A DNA stretch of 50,000 nt from Owenia fusiformis (GCA_903813345.2 CAIIXF020000816.1:1-50000); one strand, 5' to 3'; shown: positions 13,201 through 24,400, counted from the stretch's first letter. The notes: generated by a model from the letters alone, not told the origin. Numbers and translations are program-made.

Positions 13201-14527
13201 GCCCAGGACCATACATACTGTTGCCCCGATAGCTGCACTGGACACACGACTACAGAGGTTCTTGAGGTAACCCTAGGAGCATGCATGCGTTGGCTTCGGT
13301 AGCTACGCGGGTACAATGGGTATGTATGCTACGCTACCAACACTGGCTACACGACTACAGAGGTTCTTGAGGTAAGACTAGGACCATACATACTGTGGCC
13401 CCGATAGCTGCACTGGATACATGGTACCCCTAGGAGCATGCATGCGTTGGCTACGGTAGCTACACTGGCTTTGCAGCTACAGTGGTTCTAAATGTAAGCC
13501 TATGACCATACATACTGTGGCCCTGATAGCTGCACTGGATACACGACTACAGAGGTTCTTGAGGTAAGACTAGGACCATACATACTGTGGCCCCGATAGC
13601 TACACTGGCTACGCGGCTATAGAGGTTCTTGAGGTACCCCTAGGACCATGCGTGCGATTGCTATGCTACCTACACTGGCTTTGCGGCTACAGAGGTTCTA
13701 AATGTAAGCCTATGACCATACATACTGTGGCCCCGATAGCTGCACTGGATACACGACTACAGAGGTTCTTGAGGTAACCCTAGGAGCATGCATGCGGTGG
13801 CTACGCTACCTACACTGGCTTTACGGCTACATAGGTTCTGGATGTAAGCCCAGGACCATACAAACTGTGGCCCCGATAGCTGCACTGGCTACTCGGCTAC
13901 AGAGGTTCTTGAGGTACCCCTAGGACCATGCAAGCGGTGGCTACGCTACCTACACTGGCTTTGCGTCTACAGAAGTTCTGGACGTAAGCCCAGGACCATA
14001 CATACTGTGGGCCCGATAGCTGCACTGGCTACGCGGCTACAGAGGTTCTTGAGGTACCCCTAGGACCATACATGCGGTGGCTAAGCTAGCTACACTGGCT
14101 ATGCAGCTAGAGTGGTTCTTGAGGTAAGCCCAGGAGCATATATGCGATGGTCACGATAGCTACACTGGCTACGCGGCTACAGAGGTTCTTGAGGTACCCC
14201 TAGGAGAATGCATGCGTTGGCTACGGTAGCTGCACTGGCTACGAGGCTACAGAGGTTCTTGAGGTAACCTTAGGAGCATGCTAACGTTGGCTACGCTAGC
14301 TACACTGGCTATGCAGCTAGAGAGGTTCTGGAGGTAAGCCCAGGACCATACATACTGTGGCCCCGATAGCTGCACTGGCTTCGCAGCTACAGAGGTTCTT
14401 GAGGTACCCCTAGGCCCATGCATGCGGTGGCTACTCTTCTAGGACCATACATACTGTGGCCCCGATAGCTGCACTGGATACGCGGCTACAGAGGTTCTTG
14501 AGGTAACCCTAGGAGCATGCATGCGTT
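7227..14527 (+). repeat. Satellite A, block 3
   Basis: About 7.3 kb of 70-bp monomers in the same orientation as the other blocks. It contains a long-range duplication (8660-12300), described separately. A variant junction reading GGAGCACAGCGGGAGCGAAG is found at about 9838, 9934, 11555 and 11860, and elsewhere only near 24667, which makes it a useful marker for tracing duplicated segments. The block ends at the LINE insertion, in the 13-bp target copy GCATGCATGCGTT (14515-14527). Confidence 0.95.
8660..12300 (+). repeat. Higher-order repeat in satellite A, two copies in tandem
   Basis: A long unit of satellite A is present twice, at about 8660-10375 and 10376-12300. Diagnostic variants such as GTAAGACTAGGACCG are at 8721 and 10437, and CTACTCTTCTAGGACC at 9661 and 11377, giving an offset of 1716 bp. 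Past about 9925 the second copy carries extra sequence (about 11641-11850), and the offset becomes 1926 (GGAGCACAGCGGGAGC at 9934 and 11860). The difference is 210 bp, exactly three monomers. Outer boundaries are approximate because the flanking monomers are also similar. Confidence 0.85.
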
Positions 14528-14727
14528 AGTTTGAAGTTATTAATAAATTTATTTCAATAGAATACAAAAAAAATTTGTAACAGACATGTAAATTCTTAAA
14601 TCGCCACAATGGCATTATATAAGAATAGGGGGCAGGTGGAAGTAGAAGTGTCAGAGCAGGCAGGGTCTTGAACTAGGGCAAGTGTGACGGGACTTGAGGA
14701 TACTAGAGATGGATAAGAAGGGGGGAA

Positions 14728-15579
14728 TTAGCTATTGTCTTTGATAAAATTAACAATGAGAAGTAGTATTTGGGAATTTGCATCTATGTTTAATTTGGGA
14801 ATTCCTGTTTTCAAAATAGCTATGAAATCAGTTTGAGAGAGATTATGACTGAAGATGTTTGGTTCGAGATCAGTGAGTTTGTCCATGAGTTGCTGTCTTT
14901 GTATAGTAAGTAAGTCACATTGAAAGAGAGAATGTTTCAGAGTTTGTGGTTTTCCACAAGTGCAATTAGGGCTGTCAATAGACTGAAAGTTGTGAGCGTA
15001 GAACTGGGCTTTAAAGTATAGGTCGGCTCTCACTTTATTGAGAACTATTTCTTGAACCCTTGTTAGATTAAGCTGGCTTGTTGACAAAATCGAGGGCGTT
15101 TTTTGGAAATGTACTCTTTGGTGTTTTTTAAAATTCGAAAGAGTATTCTTAGATTTAATAGCAGGTGGAAGGTTGATCCAATTTGAAATTGCAGATGGTA
15201 TTGCTGAGGTGGAGAATCTATTTGAACATCTAATGGGCATTTTAAATGCTTCATTATATCTCAATACTCTGTTTGCATGGTTTCTAAATTTGTCAAAAAT
15301 ATCAGTTACATAGGGAGGACTTGTACCATTTACAATTTTGAACATAAAGTTGTTAATCTGGATACTGCGTCTTTAAAACCTTTTTGAACTGCTTCCTTGG
15401 ATACACCCAGAACAATAAAGTGCAGCTTTGTAATAAAGACTGTCGAGTCGTTGTAATAGGAACTTTGAGGCAGTGCTGTACATGATAGCACCATAGTCAA
15501 AATGGGGTAAAATAAAGGACTTAAATATGGTTTCTAGATGCTTACTACCTAACTTATATTTAAGTTTCTTTAAAGGGTT
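14728..15579 (-). pseudogene. LINE RT C-terminal region with CCHC-like motif, copy A
   Basis: The reading frame enters from the LTR edge at 15579 and runs down to the TAA at 14728. The first part carries the block FILPHFDYGAIMY, typical of the region after the RT palm in Jockey/CR1-type LINEs. A TAA stop at 15373-15375 interrupts the frame. The remaining 205 codons (from 15345) include FKIVNGTSPPYV at residues 2-13 and a cysteine/histidine cluster C128, C130, H138, C143, as in the C-terminal tails of such LINE proteins. In an intact element this protein would copy the LINE RNA at the nicked chromosomal target. Here the palm is missing, so the product would be inactive. Copy B of this gene is at 27189-28039. 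I am sure of the LINE assignment and less sure of the clade. Confidence 0.85.
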
Positions 15580-16819
15580 TGTAACAACCCTCGTTGTTAC
15601 TTTTATTATTTATGGTCACTTTCTATAATTACAAATATTTTGTAAGGGTCATTAATTGCATTTTAGTTTATTTTGTAAGATTTATAAAGTTCACTTTAAC
15701 TTTTCCAACTTTTGAATTTGGTGGCAAGAACTCCTTGCAGAATAGTTTGAAGGCCCTGCAGCTCCAATGTCAAGGTCATTGTCTGTTAGTAGCCAATTAG
15801 AATACTGGAATTTAGGGGTTGGTCAGCAGAGGCTATTATTAACAAGATGGAGGATTAGATTGAATTTTAATTGTGCGGTTAGATTGGCTAAAATGGTGGA
15901 CTAAAAGTCCAGTTAGTATAGTTATTTTAGGATACACATTTGCATGAAGCTAGCAAGGATGTTTTATTAGGGTAAGATTACTTTGATGTGAAGGATATCT
16001 TTAGTTTCAGCAGCTTGAGTTTAACATGTGATTTTCTAGCTAGATAGATTTTAAAGTTCAATCCACTTCAATTTCTGTTTCTGTGACATGTAAACACCAC
16101 TTTTTGAGCATTATTTTAGGATTTGTATAGCAGCTCAATTTAATGACCTGTGAAATATATGGGTTATGATTAGTATTTGAAGTGCAACAGGCATTGTTAC
16201 TTTTGAGCATAGTTGAAGATAGATGGCATGCCAGATTGTTTTGATTTTGTAAGGTCAGTTAGTACATGTAGCAGATATGTGTAGACCCAGAGAATAAGTA
16301 CAGTAAGATTGAAAACTGCATCATTGTTATTCTAGGCAGTATCTTGCTTGTGTAAGGAAAGATGCATATGTACTTTTAATTAGAGATTTGAAGATAGGTT
16401 GCAGAGTGATCTGTTATTATTTGTAAGGCATCCACATGTAGAGAGTGTTTGCATATATATAAGGTCAAGTTAGCACATTGTTAATAAGATTGACAACTGT
16501 TTTTGAAGTTAATACAGTATCTTATTTGAAACAACATGTCTGATATAATTCTGTAGACCTTATTGTAAATATTCATCATTGTACATATTTCATAGCATTT
16601 TAGTAGTTTTATAATACAGTTACATAATATATATAATCAAATCATATTCTTTTGTGCTATCATTTATGAAGTAGGACATTTGATAATCAGTAAGGGTAAA
16701 ATTCATAACAACCAACACACTCCCTAGTCTAGACCATACATACGCTACCATAGTATTATTAACATCTTGTTACTTTTTATTACGTCACTGCTAGGAGAGT
16801 GTGACCCCCGGTTGTTACA
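15580..16819. mobile_element. Solo LTR inserted in LINE, copy A
   Basis: The insert begins TGTAACAACC and ends GGTTGTTACA, which are perfect 10-bp inverted ends with the TG...CA form of LTRs. It is flanked by the 4-bp duplication GGTT (15576-15579 and 16820-16823). It is 1240 bp long and has no internal coding region. The LINE reading frame continues across it once the insert and one target copy are ignored. A TATATAAG box lies near 16456. It is best read as a solo LTR left by recombination between the two LTRs of a retroelement. Its first 13 bases match the start of the element at 33821 at 12 positions, suggesting related families. Confidence 0.85.
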
Positions 16820-17112
16820 GGTTCAACATTTTTCGTATTTTTGATATGATTTCTCCAATATGCTTGTCATATGATGAGCTTGGGTCAAAAGTATTAAAGT
16901 TGATGAATAGTACTATGACCTGGTAAGAATCCGGACTGATGTTTGAAAAGAAGATTATTGTCAATTAAATGCTTCCTGATTCGATCAGCTAAAACTTTTT
17001 CAAATGCTTTAGAGATACAGCTTAAAAGAGTGATAGGTCTATAATTGTTGATGTTTGATTTGTCATTCTTCTTAAAAATTGGGCAAACATTTCCAATTTT
17101 CCAGATATCCGG
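16820..17112 (-). pseudogene. LINE RT N-terminal fragment (finger motifs), copy A
   Basis: On the minus strand from 17112 the frame reads a typical LINE RT start: WKIGNVCPIFKK, then NNYRPITLLSCISKAFEKV and later QSGFLPGHST. These are the RT finger blocks that bind template and nucleotide in LINE RTs. Directly after the GFLPGHST block the sequence jumps to a region that normally follows the palm (a KHIGEIISKIRK-like block, in a different frame). The stretch with the catalytic motifs A-C, roughly 200 residues, has therefore been deleted. The fragment has no start codon of its own, because the LINE is 5'-truncated at 17112. It cannot encode a working enzyme. Confidence 0.85.
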
Positions 17113-17159
17113 GCATGCATGCGTTGGCTCCGGTAGCTACACTGGCTACACAGCTAGAG
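17113..17159 (+). repeat. Satellite A fragment between LINE and inverted-repeat element, copy A
   Basis: These 47 bp of satellite A start with the right target copy of the LINE (GCATGCATGCGTT) and end with the left target copy AGCTAGAG (17152-17159) of the next element. It shows that both elements inserted into neighbouring or the same monomers. Confidence 0.9.
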
Positions 17160-18538
17160 GGGTTTACGAAAAAGACCGACCCCATCGACCACCGACCGGT
17201 CGTACTTTTCCACTGGTAGCCTCAAAACAGGGTTTGAACACCCTTGGTATACGCAGCTAACGAAAATTGTTGAAGAAAATGTGTTAAAGACGGACCATAT
17301 TTGTAGAATAATTCGATTTTGAATGTCAATCGTAGGCAACGTTTTTTTACGATTTTGTTCCTTTCAACGAAAGGCTAGCAAACAAATAGACTAGATGCAA
17401 ATAGAAATAATCTTGATTTACGTCATTAAATATTCAAAATTCAGTTAAAGTGATGTCATATTGGAAATCTACATGTAAAAGTACATCTAGAAAAATGGTT
17501 TCGAAAATTGTTTATCAACTTTGAAAATTTAATTTTTTTTGAAAATGTGACTTCTAGTTCGGGTTGATTCCTCATAGACCCCATGTTACAAAATCACAAA
17601 AAGTGAAACATCTTTTCTTGTATGGGACAGATAACATTTTCTTTTACTGGACATATTTTAATTTGCATAACTTAGATACATAATACAGATTAGATACATA
17701 AAGGTTATATAAAAATTGAACCACTAAAACAGATGTAATAAATGTTAAAGGGAACTTTCTACTATACCCGCCATGTTATCTGACCCGAACGAGCCACCTA
17801 GTGGCGAAACTGGTCACTACCTACTCGCATCTGCGTTATTGGGCATGACCGTCTCCTCTCGATTCAATTGTCCTGCCTTAGATTCCCGACCTACCATACC
17901 AACCTATCATTTCTATCTATCCTAATTTTTTACTGAAATCTAACGTACAACTTCGAAATAAAAATGATTTATCGTCAAAGCCTACTGAATTCTGAACACG
18001 ATGTAATGTTACGTGCGTTCTCTTATCGGGATTAAAAGTGACTAACCATTTCAGTACACCATGATTAGAAAGTTTTTTTGTCATATTGAATGTAGTTTTT
18101 ACCAGTTGAGGTTGAACAACTGAGAAATTATACATTACGTTACGACGTAAACACCGACAATGTTAAGTGTGTTTTTGTTAAGTGCGTTTCATATTCAATG
18201 AACTTAATGCAATGTTACGTGCGTTTTCTCATCATAATCCAAAGTTACTAACCAGAATGAAATTGGTCTTCTAACAACTGAGACATCACTTTAAAATAAG
18301 ACATTACACACCACGACGATGTTACGTTTTTCACCGTGATTTGAAATGATTAAATACATTCTTAAATCACGACCTTGTAAAGGTACTATAGTCATTGGAT
18401 TCCCAGTTTTAGTTTTTCTTCTAATTTTGCATCTTTTTATCTTCATGTAAAAGACCGACAGTCGACCACCGACCACGTGTACCCAACTGTGGAGAGTGAC
18501 TGGTCGGTGGTCGGCGGTCGGTGTTTTTCGTAAACCCC
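17160..18538. mobile_element. Non-autonomous TIR transposon, hAT-like (8-bp target duplication), copy A
   Basis: The ends are inverted: GGGTTTACGAAAAA at the left, then ACCGACC, with the complement at 18517-18538. The element is flanked by the 8-bp direct repeat AGCTAGAG (17152-17159 and 18539-18546), a length typical of the hAT superfamily. It is 1379 bp with no transposase-sized frame, so it would have to be mobilised in trans. The ACCGAC...CGACCACCGACC motif also occurs inside the right end (18454-18475), opposing the terminal one (18501-18522), so that end can fold into a 22-bp imperfect hairpin. A diverged direct repeat with TTACGTGCGTT lies at 18009 and 18215. P-like or Merlin-type origin is less likely but possible. 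Confidence 0.8.
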
Positions 18539-18599
18539 AGCTAGAGAGGTTCTGGAGGTAAGCCCAGTAGCATACATGCGGTGGTCACGATAGCTACAC
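18539..18599 (+). repeat. Satellite A fragment between two insertions, copy A
   Basis: These 61 bp of satellite A (AGCTAGAGAGGTTCTGGAGG through GATAGCTACAC) separate the hAT-like element from the next insertion. They end in TACAC, which recurs at 21467-21471 on the far side of that insertion. Confidence 0.9.
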
Positions 18600-19519
18600 A
18601 CTAGACAAACAGGTTGGAATTAACACATAATAATCAGCGATTAATTTTTAGAATAATCATTTATAACCAGACACAGTCTGATCCTGACCTAATTATAACT
18701 TTTAAAGGCTAGATACAATGGCAACAGGAATGGCCTTGCGATAATCACTTTTGTCTTTACTGAATAACCGACCAACTGATTATTGTGACTGATTAAACTT
18801 CAAAGGGCTAATTACAAATGACACTGCTGGAATACAATCTCTTGTCTAAATAAAATGATCAACCTGTCTGTGATAAGAAGTATAAAGGAATTTAAAATGT
18901 ATCTAATATATTAAACAATTAGACAGACTGGCTATTCTAATCCGTTATGAAAAGTCATTTGTTTTTTTCCACTACAGGATGTTTCTACGGAAGTTAATTT
19001 GTTTATTTTAGTCTTTAGAGGCATTGTCCCTTGACGCTTTTATGAAATAAATGAACTTTGTGATGGACTACAATTGTATATTTTTACATTACATTATTTT
19101 CATTTTAGGTCTCTCTTATTACATGTAGTTGCATTGCAGAAGTCTAATGTTATTCTCTCTGTGTGCCGAAAGTACTTATACCCGTAGCCAAGGGGTGGGG
19201 GTGGTTCAAGGAGTGCGAGTGAACAGAATTCGAATTGAATACATAATAAATACGTAACATATAAATATATAAGTACATAATGTCTAGCCAAGTCTTCTTA
19301 CATTTTCTGAACTTCAAATGCGCCTTTTGACGTGTGGTAACAAAATACAAAATAAATACTTATGTTTCTTCAGCTTGTTTTTATATTAATTTGGCAATAA
19401 AACATGCATAAAGAGATAACAAATTGTGCACTGTGCGCAACCCGAATCCCCTCCCCGATCGGGTCGCGTTTGCTGTGTATGTAATAATGTACAAAAGTAA
19501 TGTAATAAAGACAATAATG

Positions 19520-19531
19520 CCCCCCCCCCCC
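19520..19531 (+). repeat. Poly(C) tract
   Basis: Twelve consecutive C residues. The duplicated copy at 31961-31970 has ten, so the tract differs between the two copies of the block. Confidence 0.95.
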
Positions 19532-20045
19532 TATTGCAACATTTTGTCAATTAAAAGTATTAGCTCGGAGCATCAACACACGTTTGATTGAAATAATTCA
19601 AATCAGAGTTCCAAATGAATAAAGATAATGAAGGTTTTGTTTGACATTCGAGAACAAGAATTTGTCAAGTCAAAAATAGATTTCTAATGTTTGATCTTGA
19701 TTAGATGTATTTATTGATCCTTGTTTTTAAAACTTTAGATGGTTCACTCAATTCTGAAGTAAACAAAAAATAACTTGGTTCCCATGATACTGCCTATAAC
19801 CTATAATACTCATTTATCAAAACAAATATTAATTAATCCGTCCGTCTGATTACATTTTGTTCCCTGACTCAAACTAAGCAAACCCCGATTACAGTTCTTA
19901 ATTCTTCACTTGAAACGATTTAGCCAACATGATACAATTAACAATAAGAAATTTGATTAATTATACATGTATAAAGCCTATTATTATCAAAACCCATAAA
20001 TGCTCACAATATAAATATAGTTTATTGATGGCCAATAACAGATAT

Positions 20046-20170
20046 CAGGGGCGTAGCCAGCTTTCAGTCAGGGGGAGTGCGATTGCCAAAAAATATTTCG
20101 GTTTTCAGTCGGGGGGGGGAGGATGCGATTGTGACATAAACAAGGGGGTGCGATTATGACATAAACAAGC
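20046..20170 (+). mobile_element. Fragment starting CAGGGGCGTAGCCAGC, possible transposon end
   Basis: CAGGGGCGTAGCCAGC resembles the terminal sequence of hAT-type elements scattered in many animal genomes. It is followed by G-rich runs and two or three imperfect copies of GGGGG(T)GCGATTNTGACATAAACAAG. No opposite end is visible, so this is a fragment at most. The link rests on my memory of such ends and should be tested by a repeat-library search. Confidence 0.35.
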
Positions 20171-20264
20171 CAAAAATGATTTTTATATTGAATTTTACAA
20201 AAACTGGATGCAAGTTCCTTCCAAAGTGAGCTAGAAGCATTTAGAAAGTTTCAAATAAATAACT

Positions 20265-20540
20265 CAGCAACCAACCACGCAAGTAACCAACCAAGCAACC
20301 GACCATCCAAGCAAGCAAGAAACTAAACAAGTAAAAAAGCAAACCATGCAACATACAAATAAAGCAAGCAAACAACCGACAAACCAACCAAGCAAGTAGC
20401 TAATTAAACTCTAATGTAAGAAACCAAGGAAGCAGCAAAGTAACAAAGAAAGAATGTAAGCAAGTAAACGGCCAATCAAGCAATCAATCGTGCTAATAAA
20501 CAAGCAAACAAACAATCTACCATCCAAGCAACTAATTAAC
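20265..20540 (+). repeat. Degenerate CAAGCAACC-like low-complexity tract
   Basis: About 275 bp made of variants of AAGCAACCAACC and CAAGCAAGCAA, rich in A and C on this strand, with no exact period. It looks like an old decayed microsatellite. This part is deleted in copy B of the block. Confidence 0.8.
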
Positions 20541-21466
20541 ATAATTCAATAAGATTAAAATTTATACTGAATTTATACTGAATTCTTCCTCTTAAACTTA
20601 AATTTCAGTGCTTGAATGAAGGCTTCCCTTTAACAGATTTAGGGAGTTTCACTACTAGTTTCACTGAGATTGAAGTTTTTCAATTGCCTTTGTTATAACA
20701 TCTTATTTCAATACACTGGATATTATGTAAAAGTATTGATGTGTATTTCTTATTCCCAACAATCGAATTTCATATCAAACATTTTAATTATAGTTTTACA
20801 GTGGTATCACAACGTTATTGCTTCAATAAATGCAACACATTTACCAGATTTTAGATTGGACTTTCTACACGATGATAAAATATTTTCTTGACTACTAATT
20901 GGTATAAACTATTGATCCAATTGCAGAAATCTGCTACATGATAATTGCTAATAAAAAATCTTGAATCCTGGTAATTGAACTTGGACAGCTGCGGCCCAGG
21001 TAACATTAAATGAAATTCTAAAAATGTGTTTCTTTTATTTTTTGTTTGGTTGATAATGAATTTCAAAAATGATGTTTGAATAAAAAATTCAATTTCGCAA
21101 AAATTCATATTCTTTAGCTAGACAAAGGCTATATTTTGTTTATTCAACGGATAATAATTGGAAGCGCTAGACGCATAAAAATGCAGACGGTTCTTAATTG
21201 CTAATGAAAACAAAGCGATAATCAGTTGGGTGAATAATCACTTGACATAATAATCAGTTGGAATTTTTGCCATTGGATACACATTAATAAGAATTGATTA
21301 TCGTAATAACCAGTGAAAACGCTGGTTATTGTTGATTAATAAGTCTCGATAATCAGCGATAACCAGCAATAATAGTCTCGATAATAGGTTTTAACCAGAT
21401 AATAATCATTTATTCACTGATTATTTGTGATTAAAATTGTTTATATTTGGTCACTTCGCCCAGTGG

Positions 21467-24400
21467 TACACTGGCTACGCGGCTACAGAGGCTCTTGAGG
21501 TACCCCTAGGACCATGCATGCGGTGGCTACGCTACCTACACTGGCTTTGCGGCTACAGAAGTTCTGGATGTAAGCCCAGGACCATACATACTGTGGGCCA
21601 GATAGCTGCACTGGCTACGCGGCTACAGAGGTTCTTGAGGTAACCCTAGGAGCATGCATGCGTTGGCTAAGCTAGCTACACTGGCTATGCAGCTAGAGAG
21701 GTTCTGGAAGTAAGCCCAGGAGCATATATGCGATGGTCACGATAGCTACACTGGCTACGCGGCTACAGAGGTTCTTGAGGAAACCCTAGGAGCATGCTAG
21801 CGTTGGCTTCGGTAGCTACGCGGGTACAATGGGTATGTATGCTACGCTACCAACACTGGCTACACAGCTACAGAGGTTCTGGATGTAAGCCCAGGACCAT
21901 ACATACTGTGGCCCTGATAGCTGCACTGAATACGCGGCTACAGAGGTTCTAGAGGTAACCCTAGGAGCATGCATGCGTTGGTTGCGGTAGCTACACAGGC
22001 TTTGCAGCCAGAGGGGTTCTGGATGTAAGCCCAGGAACATACATGCAATGGTCATGATAGCTACACTGGCTACGCGGCTACAGAGGTTCTTGAGGTAACC
22101 CTAGGAGCATGCATGCGTTGGTTGCGGTAGCTACACAGGCTTTGCAGCTAGAGATGTGTTGGCTACGGTAACTAAGCGGGTACAATGGGTATGAATGCTA
22201 CGCTACCAATACTGGCTACGCGGCTACAGAGGTTCTTGAGGTACCCCTAGGACCATGCATGCAGTTGCTACGCTACCTACACTGGCTTTGCGGCTACAGA
22301 AGTTCTGGATGTAAGCCCAGGACCATACATACTGTGGCCCCGATAGCTGCACTGGCTACGCGGCTACAGAGGTTCTTGAGGTACCCCTAGGAGCATGCAT
22401 GCGTTGGCTACGGTAGCTACGCGGGTACAATGGGTATGTATGCTACGCTTCCAACACTGGCTACACAGCTAGAGAGGTTCTGGAGGTAAGCCCAGGAGCA
22501 TACATGCGGTGGTCACGATAGTTACTCTGGCTACGCGGCTACAGAGGTTCTTGAGGTACCCCCAGGACCATGCATGCGGTGGCTACGCTACCAACACTGA
22601 CTTTGCGGCTACAGAGGTTCTGGATGTAAGCCCAGGACCATACACACTGTGACGCCGATAGCTGCACTGGCTACGCGGCTACAGAGGTTCTTGAGGTACC
22701 CCTAGGACCATGCATGCGGTGGCTACTCCACCTACACTGGCTTTGCGGCTACAGAGGTTCTGGATGTAAGCCCAGGACCATACATACTGTGGCCCCGATA
22801 GCTGCACTGGCTACGCGGCTACAGAAGTTCTTGAGGTACCCCTAGGACCATGTATGCGGTGGCTACGCTACCTACACTGGCTTTGCGGCTACAGAGGTTC
22901 TGGATGTAAGCCCAGGACCATACATACTGTGGCCCCGATAGCTGCACTGGATACACGACTACAGAGGTTCTTGAGGTAACCCTAGGAGCATGCATGCGTT
23001 GGCTACGGTAGCTACGTGGGTACAATGGGTATGTATGCTACGCTACCAAAACTGGCTACGCAGCTACAGAGGTTCTTGAGGTACCCCTAGGGCCATTCAT
23101 GCGGTGGCTACGCTACCTACACTGGCTATGCAGCTAGAGAGGTTCTGGAGGTAAGCCCAGGACCATACATACTGTGGCCCCGATAACTGCACTGGATACA
23201 CGGCTACAGAGCTTCTTGGGGTAACCCGAGGAGCATGCATGCGTTGGCTAAGCTAGCTACACTGGCTATGCAGCTAGAGAGGTTCTGGAGGTAAGGCCAG
23301 GACCATACATACTGTGGCCCCGATAGCTGCACTGGCTACGCAGCTACAGAGGTTCTTGAGGTAACCCTAGGAGCATGCATGCGTTGGCTACGGAAGCTAC
23401 ACTGGCTATGCAGCTAGAGAGGCTCTGGAGATAAGCCCAGGAGCATTCATGCGGTGGTCACGATAGCTACACTGGCTACGCGGCTACAGAGGTTCTTGAG
23501 GTACCCCTAGGACCATGCATGCGGTGGCTCCGGCAGCTACGCGGGTACAATGGGTACGGTATGCTACTCTACCAACACTGGCTACACAGTTAGAGAGGTT
23601 CTGGAGGTAAGCCGAGGAGCATGCATGCGTTGGCTACGGTAGCTACGCGGGTACAATGGGTATGTATGCTACGCTACCAACACTGGCTTTGAGGCTACAG
23701 AGGTTCTGGATGTAAGCCCAGGACCATACACACTGTGGCCCCGATAGCTGCACTGGATACACGACTACAGAGGTTCTTGAGGTAACCCTAGGAGCATTCA
23801 TGCGTTGGCTTCGGTAGCTACGCGGGTACAATGGGTATGTATGCTACGCTACCAACACTGGCTACACAGCTAGAGAGGTTCTGGAGGTAAGCCCAGTAGC
23901 ATACATGCGGTGGTCACGATAGCTACACTGGCTACGCGGCTACAGAGGTTCTTGGGGTACCCCTAGGACCACGCATGCGTTGACTACACTACATACACTG
24001 GCTTTGCGGCTACAGAGGTTCTGGATGTAAGTCCAGGACCATACATAATGTGGCCCCGATGGCTGCACTGGCTACGCGGCTACAGAGGTTCTTGAGGTAC
24101 ACCTAGGACCATGCATGCGGTGGCTAGACGCTACCTACACTGGCTTTGCGGCTACAGAGGTTCTGGATGTAAGCCCAGGACCATACATACTGTGGCCCCG
24201 ATAGCTGCACTGGATACGTGGCTACGGAGGTTCTTGAGGTAACCCTAGGAGCATGCATGCGTTGGCTACGGTAGCTACACTGGCTTTGCAGCTAAAGAGG
24301 TTCCGGAAATAAGCCCAGGAACATACATGCGGTTGTCACGATAGCTACACTGCCTACGCGGCTACAGAGGTTCTTGAGGTACCCCCAGGACATGCATGCG

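Larger units (their letters stand above)
14528..17112 (-). mobile_element. 5'-truncated LINE (non-LTR retrotransposon), copy A, split by a solo LTR
   Basis: The element runs on the minus strand and is flanked by a perfect 13-bp target duplication GCATGCATGCGTT (14515-14527 and 17113-17125), as expected of target-primed reverse transcription. The 3' end, nearest 14528, has an A/T-rich tail with an AATAAA signal on the minus strand and a 3' UTR of about 200 bp. The 5' end starts abruptly inside the RT domain. A solo LTR (15580-16819) interrupts it. RT finger motifs and the RT C-terminal part are present, but the palm core that should carry the catalytic aspartates lies in neither piece. The copy is therefore internally deleted as well as truncated. 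The C-terminal region resembles Jockey/CR1-like animal LINEs; I cannot assign a clade. Confidence 0.9.
11555..19825. repeat. Segmental duplication, copy A (contains four nested insertions)
   Basis: This stretch of satellite A, LINE with nested LTR, inverted-repeat element and part of the next insertion is repeated at about 24667-32279. The offset is 12460 at the LINE edge (14528 and 26988). In the unique parts only scattered substitutions and small indels separate the copies; for example, about 20 bp near 15900 is absent from copy B. In the satellite parts the copies differ by whole monomers. Both copies share every insertion junction and target duplication, so the duplication is younger than the insertions. 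The left boundary lies inside satellite and is uncertain. Confidence 0.85.
18600..21466. mobile_element. A/T-rich 2.9-kb insertion with subterminal ATAATCAG-type repeats, copy A
   Basis: The insert interrupts satellite A cleanly, with TACAC on both sides (18595-18599 and 21467-21471) as a likely 5-bp target duplication. Its outermost bases are weakly inverted: CACTAGACAAA against CACTGGGCGAA, 8 of 11 matching. Both ends carry many copies of ATAATCAG/ATAACCAG in either orientation, including AATAACCAG-N8-CTGGTTATT at 21305-21330. Such subterminal motifs often bind transposase. No transposase or other protein is recognisable; the short frames inside match nothing I know. It may be a degraded or non-autonomous DNA transposon that has itself taken up other repeats (see 20046 and 20265). 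Confidence 0.5.

Noticed and set aside
17917-18476. Short minus-strand frames in the hAT-like element
   Set aside because: They are 61-90 codons, unlike any transposase, and overlap a diverged internal direct repeat; the element is better seen as non-autonomous.
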